From: Anaerolineae bacterium
GTDB lineage: Bacteria; Chloroflexota; Anaerolineae; JAAYZQ01
Assembly (NCBI GenBank): GCA_016929795.1
Contig: JAFGIA010000175.1
Span: 1-12,778 of the forward strand
Length of the DNA: 12,778 nt
Direction: 5' to 3'
Notes under the pieces: model-generated
What the model was told of the DNA's origin: nothing
The model's database searches: none
Seen by the model: the letters and a program-made list of their open reading frames with translations, nothing else
Position numbers and translations under genes: made by a program
Shown: positions 1 through 6,739 of the stretch, piece by piece
How positions within the stretch are numbered: the first letter of the stretch is position 1
Layout: each line of letters begins with the position of its first letter

Positions 1-1
1 C

Positions 2-415
2 CTGCTCGCCTGCGACGGCTACAACGGCACCTACACCGGCAGCTACAACGTGCACCTCCAGCGCCTCAACAACCCCGGCAACGCCACGGCGCTGTCCTTC
101 GGGCAGACACTGGCGGGAAGCATCAACATGGCGGGCGAGATGGACGCATACACGTTCGCGGGGCAGGCGGGCCAGAGCATACTCATTTCGATGAGCCGCA
201 CCTCCGGCAACCTGTGGCCCCAGATCCGGTTATACGACGACGATGGGAACCCGGTCGGTTCGGCCAGTGGCAGCTCGAGTGCCGATCTGGTGGTGACGCT
301 GAGTGCTGATGGCACCTACACGATTTTGGTCGACGACGGGTACAATGGAACATATACCGGCGGTTACAACCTCCATCTCGAGCAGACGACAAGGAGAGGT
401 GACAAGCCCTGGTAG
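2..415 (+). CDS. C-terminal end of a PPC-type repeat protein (partial, 5' cut)
   Basis: The reading frame is open from the window edge and ends at TAG 413-415, so only about 137 residues are visible. It contains one whole beta-rich repeat and the end of another. The segment DGYNGTYTGSYNVHLQ (nt 14-61) recurs as DGYNGTYTGGYNLHLE (nt 335-382), 107 codons later. Between them are DAYTFAGQAGQSI, PQIRLYDDDGNPV and ADGTYTILVDD, which match the pattern of bacterial pre-peptidase C-terminal (PPC) domains. These are usually found in secreted or surface proteins and proteases. No catalytic region lies within the window, so the enzyme or adhesin part, if any, is upstream. The chain stops about 10 residues after the last repeat, with no visible anchor. 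The two repeat copies differ at many synonymous sites, so the duplication is old. The family call is fairly sure; the function is unknown. Confidence 0.75.
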   Translation: MLACDGYNGTYTGSYNVHLQRLNNPGNATALSFGQTLAGSINMAGEMDAYTFAGQAGQSILISMSRTSGNLWPQIRLYDDDGNPVGSASGSSSADLVVTLSADGTYTILVDDGYNGTYTGGYNLHLEQTTRRGDKPW

Positions 416-417
416 GA

Positions 418-457
418 TGGAAGGTTGGGGGACTGGTACCAGTCTCCCAACCCTCCA
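418..457. terminator. Long palindrome between convergent genes, probable bidirectional terminator
   Basis: Positions 423-452 form a 30-nt palindrome centred on GGTACC (435-440), with a single G-T wobble (430/445). TGGA at 418-421 and TCCA at 454-457 extend the stem beyond one mismatch (422/453). It sits 2 nt after the stop of the plus-strand repeat protein and 24 nt beyond the stop of the minus-strand MFS gene. That is where a terminator serving both directions is expected. There is no clear T-tract on either side, so classical Rho-independent action is not proven. It could also be a copy of a dispersed palindromic repeat. Confidence 0.55.
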
Positions 458-480
458 ATCCACCGCACGACCCATCTACT

Positions 481-1665
481 CTACTTCCGCTCGGAATAGG
501 CGAGCAGCAGACCGAGCACAGCGAGGTCGGCAGCGAGGGTGGTCAGGATGATCCACATCGTGACCTGCGGGCCGACGGGCTCAAAGAGCTGGCCAATGAG
601 CCACGGGATCGTCATCGAGCCGATGCTGGAGCCGATCAGGAACCAGCCCGTGATGCGGCCGGTGATGCGCACCCGGTTCCCCGCCAGTGTGATGGCCGCG
701 GGAAAGATCGAAGCCATCGCGGCCCCGACGGCGATCGTGCCCCCCCACAGCGCCACCCGTGACGAGGGCAGCGCCAGCATCACCCCCATGCTCAGCAGGC
801 AGCCGGCGAGGTCCGCCAGCAGGATCGTGCGCGGGCGATAGCGGGCGGCGAGAGGAATGCCGGCCAGGCGCCCGGCAGTGAGGCCCCCCCAAAAGACAGA
901 AGTCAGCGTAGCCGCCGACGTGGCCGTCGCCAGGCCCAGCGCTTCCGCGTAGCTATTGATCCAGCCGCCAAAAGCGACCTCCGCCCCCACGTAGAGCAGC
1001 AGAAACAGCGCCACGAGGACCACCACGACCTTGTCGCGCGACCGCCCTCCAGGGCGCCTGCTCCTGTCGAGGAGCTCCTCGGCGTCGTCGCTTTCGTGCG
1101 CCAGGTCGGGGCTCGGCACACGGATCAGCCACGCGGCCAGCGGCACCAGCAGCACCGCCAGCACCCAGTAAGCGCGCGTGGTATCGCCGGCCACCGCCAG
1201 CGCGGCGGCCGCGATCAGCGGGCCGATCGACGAGCCCACCCCAAAGAAAAAATGGAGCCCATTCATATAGGGGCCCACCCTGCGGCCGTGCAGCCAGACG
1301 ATCAGCGTATTGCCCCCCACGTCGAGTGCCCCGCCAGCCGTGCCCACCACCAGCCATGCCGCCACAAGCAGCCACAGCGAAGGAAGCAGCGGCATCAGTG
1401 CCAGCCCCGCGGCCATCAGGATCAGCGCCGCGGCCATCACCCGGTGGCCTGCGATCCGGTCGTACTGCCTGCCCCCGGCGAACGAGCCGGCCAGGTAGCC
1501 CACCGAGCTGGCCGTAAAGAGCAGGCTGATCGCGTCGAGGTCGACCCCGGCCTGCGCCGCCAGGCCGCCCTTGGTTGGGCCGAGCGCCGCGGTGATCATG
1601 CCCACCGCCACAAAAGCGGCAAAATAAGAGCCGGTGCTCGGCCAGTGGTTATCCTTCCACTGCAT
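481..1665 (-). CDS. MFS transporter (FHS/MFSD4-like)
   Basis: This is a 394-residue integral membrane protein with the hydrophobic pattern of 12 helices in two halves, joined by a charged linker at about residues 184-215. The loop-2/3 signature of the major facilitator superfamily is present as GGRQYDRIAGHR (64-75). DVGGN (115-119) and NGLHFFFGVGSSIGPL (135-150) resemble the FucP/MFSD4 sugar-symporter branch, but the substrate cannot be read from sequence. I chose ATG 1665 because GGAGG lies 12 nt upstream; a start at 1704 would add an unlikely arginine-rich tail and a longer overlap. The gene begins inside the last codons of the racemase-family gene (17-bp overlap), so the two are co-transcribed and probably translationally coupled. 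This suggests that the transporter moves a substrate or product of that enzyme, or a related amino or hydroxy acid. Stop is TAG at 481-483. Confidence 0.85.
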   Translation of the reverse strand: MQWKDNHWPSTGSYFAAFVAVGMITAALGPTKGGLAAQAGVDLDAISLLFTASSVGYLAGSFAGGRQYDRIAGHRVMAAALILMAAGLALMPLLPSLWLLVAAWLVVGTAGGALDVGGNTLIVWLHGRRVGPYMNGLHFFFGVGSSIGPLIAAAALAVAGDTTRAYWVLAVLLVPLAAWLIRVPSPDLAHESDDAEELLDRSRRPGGRSRDKVVVVLVALFLLLYVGAEVAFGGWINSYAEALGLATATSAATLTSVFWGGLTAGRLAGIPLAARYRPRTILLADLAGCLLSMGVMLALPSSRVALWGGTIAVGAAMASIFPAAITLAGNRVRITGRITGWFLIGSSIGSMTIPWLIGQLFEPVGPQVTMWIILTTLAADLAVLGLLLAYSERK

Positions 1666-2344
1666 AGCGCAGCGCCGCCTCCGCGTGGATCGCCGTCGTG
1701 TCAAACAGGGGCACCCCGGCGTCCGCCTCGCTCACCAGGAGCGGGATCTCGGTGCACCCCAGGATAATGCCCTGCGCGCCACGCTTCACCAACCGGTCAA
1801 TCACCGCCTGAAAGCCGGCGCGCGACGCGGCCACGATCTTGCCGGCGACCAGCTCCTGGTAGATGACCCCGTCGACGTACGCCCGGTCCTCCGCGTCGGG
1901 CACCACCACCTCGATGCCGTGTGCCTCCAGCGCCTCCCGGTAAAAGGACTGCTCCATCGTAAAGCGCGTGCCGAGCAGGCCGGCCGTCCTCACCTGCCTG
2001 GTCAGCACAGCCTGGGCCACGGCGTCGAGCAGGCTGAGCACCGGCACGTCGACCGCCGCCTGCACCTCGTCGTACACCTTGTGCATCGTGTTAGTGGCAA
2101 TGACAATAAAATCAGCCCCAGCGGCCTCCAGGCGCCTGGCCGCCTCTCCCAGTCCCCGCGCCACCAGGTCCCAGCGCCCTTCCGCCGGCCAGTCGACGTA
2201 GGACTGAAAGCTCACACTATAGATCACAATCTCCGGGTAGCCATAGTCGCTATACCGCTCAGTAAAAGTGCGCGTAAGGTACTCATAGTAAGCCACAGTC
2301 GACTCGGGGCTCATCCCCCCCAAAATGCCGATACGTTTAGCCAT
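1649..2344 (-). CDS. Aspartate/glutamate racemase family protein
   Basis: This is a 231-residue cytosolic PLP-independent racemase-family protein of typical length. The N-terminus IGILGGMSPEST (5-16) is the family's first substrate-binding loop. The two catalytic positions are in ATNTMH (Thr84) and GCTEI (Cys197). Classical members such as archaeal aspartate racemase have Cys at both. The Thr/Cys pair is known from E. coli YgeA, an L-Asp/L-Glu-directed racemase with broad weak activity, so the substrate is probably an acidic amino acid, with low certainty. The ATG start has a purine-rich ribosome site (GAGAGGAAGAG) directly upstream. The stop TAA (1649-1651) overlaps the downstream MFS gene, making a two-gene operon. 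A maleate isomerase or hydantoin racemase role cannot be excluded. Confidence 0.85.
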   Translation of the reverse strand: MAKRIGILGGMSPESTVAYYEYLTRTFTERYSDYGYPEIVIYSVSFQSYVDWPAEGRWDLVARGLGEAARRLEAAGADFIVIATNTMHKVYDEVQAAVDVPVLSLLDAVAQAVLTRQVRTAGLLGTRFTMEQSFYREALEAHGIEVVVPDAEDRAYVDGVIYQELVAGKIVAASRAGFQAVIDRLVKRGAQGIILGCTEIPLLVSEADAGVPLFDTTAIHAEAALRYAVEG

Positions 2345-2405
2345 CTCTTCCTCTCTTTGGGTTAAAAAACAGAACCCCCCTTGCCTCGGGCGGCATTCCC
2401 CAACG

Positions 2406-2433
2406 GAGAAACTGCGGGCGGTTTCTCAGAAAC
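2406..2433. promoter_or_regulatory. Overlapping inverted repeats upstream of the racemase operon
   Basis: GAGAAAC (2406-2412) and GTTTCTC (2421-2427) are a perfect 7-bp inverted repeat around an 8-nt spacer. The right arm is also the left arm of a second palindrome, GTTTCTCAGAAAC (2421-2433). Three half-sites in 28 bp fit an operator for a dimeric regulator of the racemase-MFS operon, or a hairpin after hicA (stop at 2477). No T-tract follows on the minus strand, which argues against a simple terminator. Confidence 0.35.
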
Positions 2434-2476
2434 GAGGGTTAGTCGGGGCCACACCCACCGTGCAAAGGGATGCCTG

Positions 2477-2689
2477 CTATAGGTCTTCGGGCTGGAGACC
2501 TGTCACTTTGGCAATCCGCGCCAACATGCGCGGACCGAGTTCTTCCTTGTCGTGGAAGGCAAAGACGACATCCGGCCAGCCGGGTCGACAGAGGACACGA
2601 TGCGACCCGGACTGGCGCTTGATGCTCCAACCAATGCGCAAAAGGGCGGATAACACGCGCCTGGCCTTTGTAGAACGCCATTGACTCAT
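2477..2689 (-). CDS. hicA: HicA family toxin (mRNA interferase)
   Basis: This is a 70-residue basic protein of the YcfA/HicA family, which folds as a small dsRNA-binding-like domain and cleaves mRNA when free of its antitoxin. The family's core is seen as KARRVLSALLRIGW (8-21), then GSH (28-30) with the catalytic-position His30, then RVLCRPGWPDVVFAFH, and finally a C-terminal helix ending in TGLQPEDL. The start ATG (2687-2689) overlaps the stop TGA of the upstream antitoxin gene by 4 nt (ATGA). The toxin is therefore translated only after the antitoxin, which favours antitoxin excess. The order antitoxin-toxin is the reverse of the E. coli hicAB locus but is common in Chloroflexota and cyanobacteria. 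No frameshift or stop disrupts it, and the length is near normal. Confidence 0.85.
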   Translation of the reverse strand: MSQWRSTKARRVLSALLRIGWSIKRQSGSHRVLCRPGWPDVVFAFHDKEELGPRMLARIAKVTGLQPEDL

Positions 2690-2895
2690 GCGGTGACAAA
2701 TGACAGGCTCATCAGAGTAGGGGCCTCTTCGCCATGTTCGATGCGGTCTGCCAGTACACGCAACCCGAGCGCCTGAACTTTGGCCATAGCATCCTCAGGT
2801 GTGTGCCCATAGGCCAACACCCCAGGAAGCTCAAGCACTTCAGCCAACCAGCGGCCATCTTCTTCTTGCTCGTATTCGATGGTAAACCTGACCAA
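2686..2895 (-). CDS. hicB: HicB family antitoxin (short form)
   Basis: This is a 69-residue acidic protein with the HicB fold signature: an N-terminal strand (FTIEYEQEEDGRWLAEV), then LPGVLAYGHTPEDAMAKVQAL leading into the amphipathic helix. It should bind and neutralise HicA. The start is TTG (2893-2895), supported by an excellent AGGAGG 5 nt upstream; no ATG lies nearby in frame. The protein ends soon after the core fold and has no C-terminal helix-turn-helix or ribbon-helix-helix domain, unlike long HicB proteins that repress their own promoter. Self-repression would therefore need another mechanism or partner. A consensus-like promoter lies just upstream (2935-2963). Confidence 0.85.
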   Translation of the reverse strand: MVRFTIEYEQEEDGRWLAEVLELPGVLAYGHTPEDAMAKVQALGLRVLADRIEHGEEAPTLMSLSFVTA

Positions 2896-2934
2896 TTGCC
2901 CCTCCTATCATGCTACACCCTTCGACTTGGTCCC

Positions 2935-2963
2935 ATTATACACCAAAGCGTGCCTGCTGACAA
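2935..2963 (-). promoter_or_regulatory. Sigma-70-type promoter of hicBA, with possible operator
   Basis: On the minus strand TTGTCA (2963-2958) and TATAAT (2940-2935) are separated by exactly 17 nt, close to full consensus. Transcription should start near 2928, giving a leader of about 33 nt before the TTG start of hicB. TTGGT (2927-2931) and ACCAA (2942-2946, plus strand) form a 5-bp inverted repeat that brackets the -10 box and could be a repressor site. Confidence 0.75.
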
Positions 2964-3010
2964 GCACACCTTCTTCTCAACGGACAGCCCGGCTAACTAC
3001 TTGGACAATG

Positions 3011-3928
3011 TCACATCTTGGTAAAGTCTAGCAGATCGAAGGTGGCCCGAAACCCCACCGCTTGGTACACCCCCATCGCGGCCCCGTTGCTCCTGTACGG
3101 GCACACACTTGCCGTCTCCATGCCGCACGCCTTCATCCGGCGCAGGCCCTCCCACACAATAGCCTTGCCCAGCCCCAGCCGCTGAAAAGCGGCGTGGGTG
3201 CCCATCGGCTCCAGGTGGCCCACGCGGTTCACCTCGTCCAGCCAGTAGATACAAAAGGCAGCCGCCTGCCCGTCGGGCGCCATAACCACCAGGTCCCGCT
3301 CGGCGTCATAGACGGGTGACTGCATAAAGCGCCGGTAGCGCGCCACATAGCGCGCCATCTCCCAGCTCGACTCAAAGGCCGAATGCTGGGGCGCGGCGCG
3401 CCATTCCGCCTCCTGCTCGCCCGCCACAGCACGGATCTGAAAGCCGAGCGGCAGGGGCGGCGCCGCGCCCAGGTCGTCCAGCCGCCGCGTCATGAACGCG
3501 ATCTCGTCGCCGTCGCTCTGCCGGAAACCGCGCCCCCTCAGGTGCGCGATCGCCGCCGCGTCCTGCTCCGAGATCCAGATCGTATCCATCCGCTGCGCCC
3601 CCTCGGCACGCAGCCTGGCTGCTAGCCACTCCTCGGCCCAGGTGAGCATCGCCAGGCGCTCTTCAGGAGCCACGGCAGCCGGGTGGGCGAACACGTCAAA
3701 AGTGTCGTAGGGAGAAAAGAGCGCCCAGGCGACAGGCTCCCCGCCGGGCTCCGCCTCCCACAGGTAGATCTGATGCGGGGTATCGGCCTCGCTGTAAAAC
3801 AGCCACCACTCCAGGTCCCCGACGTGAACATAAAAAGCCGGGCCGCCCGCCTGCCGGCCGGCGATCAGGATGCGGCGCATGGCCTCCAGGTCATCTGGCC
3901 CCTGGTAGGGGCGTGGCTCAGTGACCAT
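3011..3928 (-). CDS. Tandem-domain GNAT family N-acetyltransferase
   Basis: This is a 305-residue protein about twice the size of a single GNAT domain. The C-terminal half (about 160-305) is clearly GNAT. HLEPMGTHAAFQRLGLGKAI (238-257) contains the acetyl-CoA pyrophosphate loop Q-R-L-G-L-G (249-254), followed by the helix and the GVYQAVGF strand (286-293) typical of motif B. The N-terminal half (about 5-150) has weaker GNAT features, such as VAWALFSPYD and ARLRAEGAQRMDTIWISEQDAAAIAHLRGRGF, and lacks a good CoA loop, so it is probably a degenerate non-catalytic copy. Many Chloroflexota and Actinobacteria GNATs have this layout; the substrate is unknown. The ATG start has GAGGAG just upstream and lies 15 bp after the stop of the lipoprotein gene, so the two share a transcript. 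Confidence 0.85.
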   Translation of the reverse strand: MVTEPRPYQGPDDLEAMRRILIAGRQAGGPAFYVHVGDLEWWLFYSEADTPHQIYLWEAEPGGEPVAWALFSPYDTFDVFAHPAAVAPEERLAMLTWAEEWLAARLRAEGAQRMDTIWISEQDAAAIAHLRGRGFRQSDGDEIAFMTRRLDDLGAAPPLPLGFQIRAVAGEQEAEWRAAPQHSAFESSWEMARYVARYRRFMQSPVYDAERDLVVMAPDGQAAAFCIYWLDEVNRVGHLEPMGTHAAFQRLGLGKAIVWEGLRRMKACGMETASVCPYRSNGAAMGVYQAVGFRATFDLLDFTKM

Positions 3929-3943
3929 CCTCTCCTCGGCTGG

Positions 3944-5056
3944 TTAGGGCCCGGCGACAAACGCCAGGATCGTCTCCGGGAACTTGTCAGTCACCAGCAT
4001 AAAGCCCCGGCCGTCGAGGCGGGCAATGCCCTCCCAGTTGCGCGCGTCCTCCTCCACCAGCGCGAGCTGGATCGGCGGCCTGTCGACGAGGTGGATGCCG
4101 TCGCCGTCGAGCTGCAGCTCGATCAGGCGCTCGACATACTCATACTGCCCGTGCGTGGGGCCGCGGCCATACTTCCGGGCAATCGGGTCGACCGCCGGCT
4201 TGAGCTCCGGCTCGCCGGGGAAAAAATAGTTGATCACCCAGAAGCGGCCGGCGCCGTCGAGCGCAGTAGCGTCGGTAACCCGGTACTCCACCGCCGGGAA
4301 GGGCAGCGTGCCGGCCGGGGCCAGGTCGAGCGTAAAGCAGTGCGCCACGGGCGCCTGGTTGGCCACCACGCCATTGGCCTCATACAGCGCCACCACCTCG
4401 TCGCCGGCGATCAGCAGGCCCTCGTCCGACTTGTTGGGCGATTCCGCCGGCTGCGGGATCTCGGTCAGCGTCGACACCTCCACCTCGATCCCGGTCAGGC
4501 CTGGCGCCACCATGCCGGCGACGACGTAGCTCTGCATCCCCCCTGCGCCACTCGCCTCGATCGTCAGGAACACCTGGTCGCCGTAAAAGACAACCGCCTC
4601 ATAGCCCTCGAACCCCTCGATCGACCTGTCCAGCCCCGGGGCAGCGAACGGGATCGGGCTTGGCTCCAGGGCTGCGTCCCTGTCGCCGTCGAGATAAGCG
4701 AGAATATCGGCCCTCTCCAGGCCCAAGAGCGCCCCGTCGGCGCCCCCCTCAAAGCGAGCGGGGTATTGGGGCAACAAGACCAGCGTATCGCCATACCAGG
4801 CCAACCCCGAGAACTCGGCCTCGGCGCCGGCGGCCGGGCCCGCGAGGGGGATGGCCGTGATAGGCTGCTCCGTGGGTACCGGCCCCTGGGTCGCGGTCGG
4901 CATGGCTGCCGCGCCCGCCTTCGCAGAAGGCAGCGGCGACTGCGGCCCTGTTGGCTCGGACACAGCCCTGTCGAGTGGCGTCGTTGGCGGCGCGCCGCAC
5001 GCCCCCAGCAAGAGCACCGCCGTGAGCAGCCAAAGCCAGCCGCATCGAACCCTCAT
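3944..5056 (-). CDS. Secreted lipoprotein, possibly phytase-like/beta-propeller
   Basis: This is a 370-residue protein with a clear lipoprotein signal: two arginines, a hydrophobic core, then L-G-A-C with Cys20. The mature protein is predicted to be tethered outside the membrane. A Thr/Pro/Ser-rich linker follows to about residue 70. The rest is beta-rich with repeated patterns such as SGLAWYGDTLVLLPQ, YEAVVFYGDQVFLTIEA and a C-terminal NWEGIARLDGRGFMLVTD (340-357). That layout recalls the 'esterase-like activity of phytase' or related propeller families, but the match is by eye and weak. ATG 5056 is chosen because GGAGG lies 8 nt upstream; the longer TTG start at 5077 has no such support and would precede the signal peptide. 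It begins 34 bp after the restriction gene and is followed 15 bp later by the GNAT gene. Confidence 0.75.
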   Translation of the reverse strand: MRVRCGWLWLLTAVLLLGACGAPPTTPLDRAVSEPTGPQSPLPSAKAGAAAMPTATQGPVPTEQPITAIPLAGPAAGAEAEFSGLAWYGDTLVLLPQYPARFEGGADGALLGLERADILAYLDGDRDAALEPSPIPFAAPGLDRSIEGFEGYEAVVFYGDQVFLTIEASGAGGMQSYVVAGMVAPGLTGIEVEVSTLTEIPQPAESPNKSDEGLLIAGDEVVALYEANGVVANQAPVAHCFTLDLAPAGTLPFPAVEYRVTDATALDGAGRFWVINYFFPGEPELKPAVDPIARKYGRGPTHGQYEYVERLIELQLDGDGIHLVDRPPIQLALVEEDARNWEGIARLDGRGFMLVTDKFPETILAFVAGP

Positions 5057-5090
5057 CTCTCTATCCTCCCCCGCCAACGCTCGCTCCTGC

Positions 5091-5819
5091 TCAGTCCCTC
5101 AAATTCCTCTCGATGATTTCCTTGATATAGGCTGGCAACTCCTTTTGGAGTTCAAGGGTTTTGGCCTTGAGCCGTTCGTAGATGCTGATTTCCTCACCTG
5201 ACCATAGAATATCGACCCGCCTCACTTGTCTCATCGCAATGTGGTCATAGTCCTCAGGAAATGCCCAGTAGCACCTTTCACAGATTTCGGTCTGTTTCAG
5301 CTCGATCCAATTCACACAATGCTCGCACGACCACGACTTGGCACGGTTCGCCGACCCGGACAAAAGCATATAGTTGCCCGGATCGTCGCTGGTGTCTGGG
5401 GAATCCCCAGCCACCTCGAAAGGTACTCTGTGATCTATTTGAAGATCGCTCGGATCAAAGCCCTCAAGATAGATTGCACAACGAGCGCCCTGCTTCTCGA
5501 TCAACTGCTCCTTCAACGCTCTGGCAAACGCCGTTCAGCCGCGCAGTCTACTGAACCGTGCTTTGCGAGGATCTCCGAATCTATAAGCTCCAATGCTTCG
5601 GCCATCCGCCCCGGTGACTCGAAACGTTTCGAGTGGTATCCCCTGTTCGCGGACGTCACGCGCAGCTCGCGGAGGATGATTGTAGCCATGCAGATCACGC
5701 AACTCCTCCGTTGTGACGTAGCCATGCTCCAGGATATGATCAATCACGGTACGCGGCCGTTTGGCCGTAACAGCCTTGCACTTTTCGACAAACTCGGCGG
5801 GCAGATCTCGAGCCTTCAT
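5091..5819 (-). pseudogene. HNH-type restriction endonuclease interrupted by an in-frame TGA
   Basis: The frame runs 243 codons from ATG 5819 to TGA 5091 but contains a TGA at 5537-5535 (codon 95). Both sides are in the same frame with no indel. Residues 1-94 form a winged-helix-like domain (TVIDHILEHGYVTTEELRDL, 24-43) ending in IGAYRFGDP. After the stop come the HNH nuclease core QIDHRVPF (Asp129, His130), GSANRAKSW with Asn158, and two CxxC pairs (Cys165/168, Cys180/183) likely to bind zinc. The start overlaps the methyltransferase stop (ATGA), with AAGGA 5 nt upstream, so this is the restriction partner. The context suggests that the stop replaced an arginine (CGA to TGA), a guess from G-R-T-A-F. 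A restart at TTG 5516 lacks a good ribosome site. It may be an inactivated gene, a sequencing error, or less likely a readthrough or two-part enzyme. Confidence 0.75.
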
Positions 5820-6739
5820 TGACGTCCTTCCAGCAGGCAAAGCTGCTCACCTCGTGTGAAGCGGTAGACAAACGGCACGTAAGCAAGTTCCTCCGCCAGT
5901 GTCGGCGAGACGTACAGCGACTCGATGGTTACATCGTCGCGCCCAAGGAGCGTTGCTTGGGTTGATCGCCCCGCATAGAGCTCGATCAGGATGAGGTTGA
6001 GTTCGGCTGGCAAAGTCTCTCCATGGACTTTGTCACCCGTGCGGCCATCGTAGCTCACCAGGTACCGTATCTTTCGCCTGTTGAGCCTGTCAAGTACTTC
6101 CGCAAAGTCGGAAACGTCAACCGCTTCCAGGTATCGCGGGTCGCGGTTGTGGCACACGCCCTGATAAGGAGGATCCATGTACACCAGATCTTTCGAGGTA
6201 ACTGCATCGAGCACCTCTCGGTAATCTTTGGAGGTAATCTCGGTCTTGCCTCGCAGCAGCAAGGATACGCCGAGAAGGTGCTGTCGCATCGTTTCCGGTT
6301 TCATTCCCTTCCGCCGGTTGTCGGCGCTCTGGTTGAACTCGCCCTGTGAATTGTACCGCACGGAACCTTTGACGCACCTGGCAAGCAGGTAAAGAAAGAG
6401 GTCGGGCTTCGCGGTCTTGTTAAATTCGTCTCGAACCTGAAAATAGTATGCCTTGGGATCGCCCAATTGTTCCAGCCACAGCGCTTGATACTTGGACGCG
6501 AGATCCTCCGGGCATTCGATGATTTCCCGCCACAAGTCCATCAGAGGCGCATTCAAATCGTTCAGATGGTATCTGCTCGCCAGGCCGTTCGCGGCCGCCG
6601 CTATCGTGATAGCCGCAGAACCGGCAAAGGGCTCGTACAGAATTCTAGACTCTGGCGGAAAGTAGCGCAGTATCTCCGATGCAAGGTTTCTCTTACTTCC
6701 CTGATAAGGAATTGGGTGAGGCAAAGTGCGCGTTTTCAT
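5816..6739 (-). CDS. D12-class adenine-N6 DNA methyltransferase
   Basis: This is a 307-residue modification enzyme that transfers a methyl group from S-adenosylmethionine to adenine in the recognition site, protecting host DNA. D12/alpha-group order is clear: motif X as PYQGSK (11-16), motif I as YEPFAGSAA (35-43), a target-recognition region in the middle (about 70-180) with the catalytic motif IV DPPY at 189-192, and LVSYDGR (227-233) behind it. Its target sequence cannot be predicted. ATG 6739 is chosen because its ATGA overlaps the stop of the preceding 65-codon ORF; a TTG at 6781 would extend it by 14 residues but breaks that arrangement. The stop also overlaps the endonuclease start by 4 nt. 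The gene has no defects, as expected if methylation must persist while restriction is lost. G+C is visibly lower than in flanking genes, suggesting transfer. Confidence 0.9.
   Translation of the reverse strand: MKTRTLPHPIPYQGSKRNLASEILRYFPPESRILYEPFAGSAAITIAAAANGLASRYHLNDLNAPLMDLWREIIECPEDLASKYQALWLEQLGDPKAYYFQVRDEFNKTAKPDLFLYLLARCVKGSVRYNSQGEFNQSADNRRKGMKPETMRQHLLGVSLLLRGKTEITSKDYREVLDAVTSKDLVYMDPPYQGVCHNRDPRYLEAVDVSDFAEVLDRLNRRKIRYLVSYDGRTGDKVHGETLPAELNLILIELYAGRSTQATLLGRDDVTIESLYVSPTLAEELAYVPFVYRFTRGEQLCLLEGRQ

Noticed and set aside
1666..1704. Upstream extension of the MFS gene
   Set aside because: It adds an Arg-rich stretch not typical of MFS N-termini and deepens the overlap; ATG 1665 has GGAGG upstream and gives the usual length.
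2359..2377. GGGTT/AACCC hairpin with an A/T-rich loop upstream of the racemase start
   Set aside because: Only five pairs and the T-run lies in the loop rather than after the stem, so it is not supported as a terminator.
5057..5077. Upstream TTG start of the lipoprotein
   Set aside because: It would put charged residues before the signal peptide; ATG 5056 has an ideal ribosome site.
3683..5116. 477-residue plus-strand open frame
   Set aside because: Antisense to the lipoprotein and GNAT genes; low-complexity Arg/His/Gln composition and no motif.
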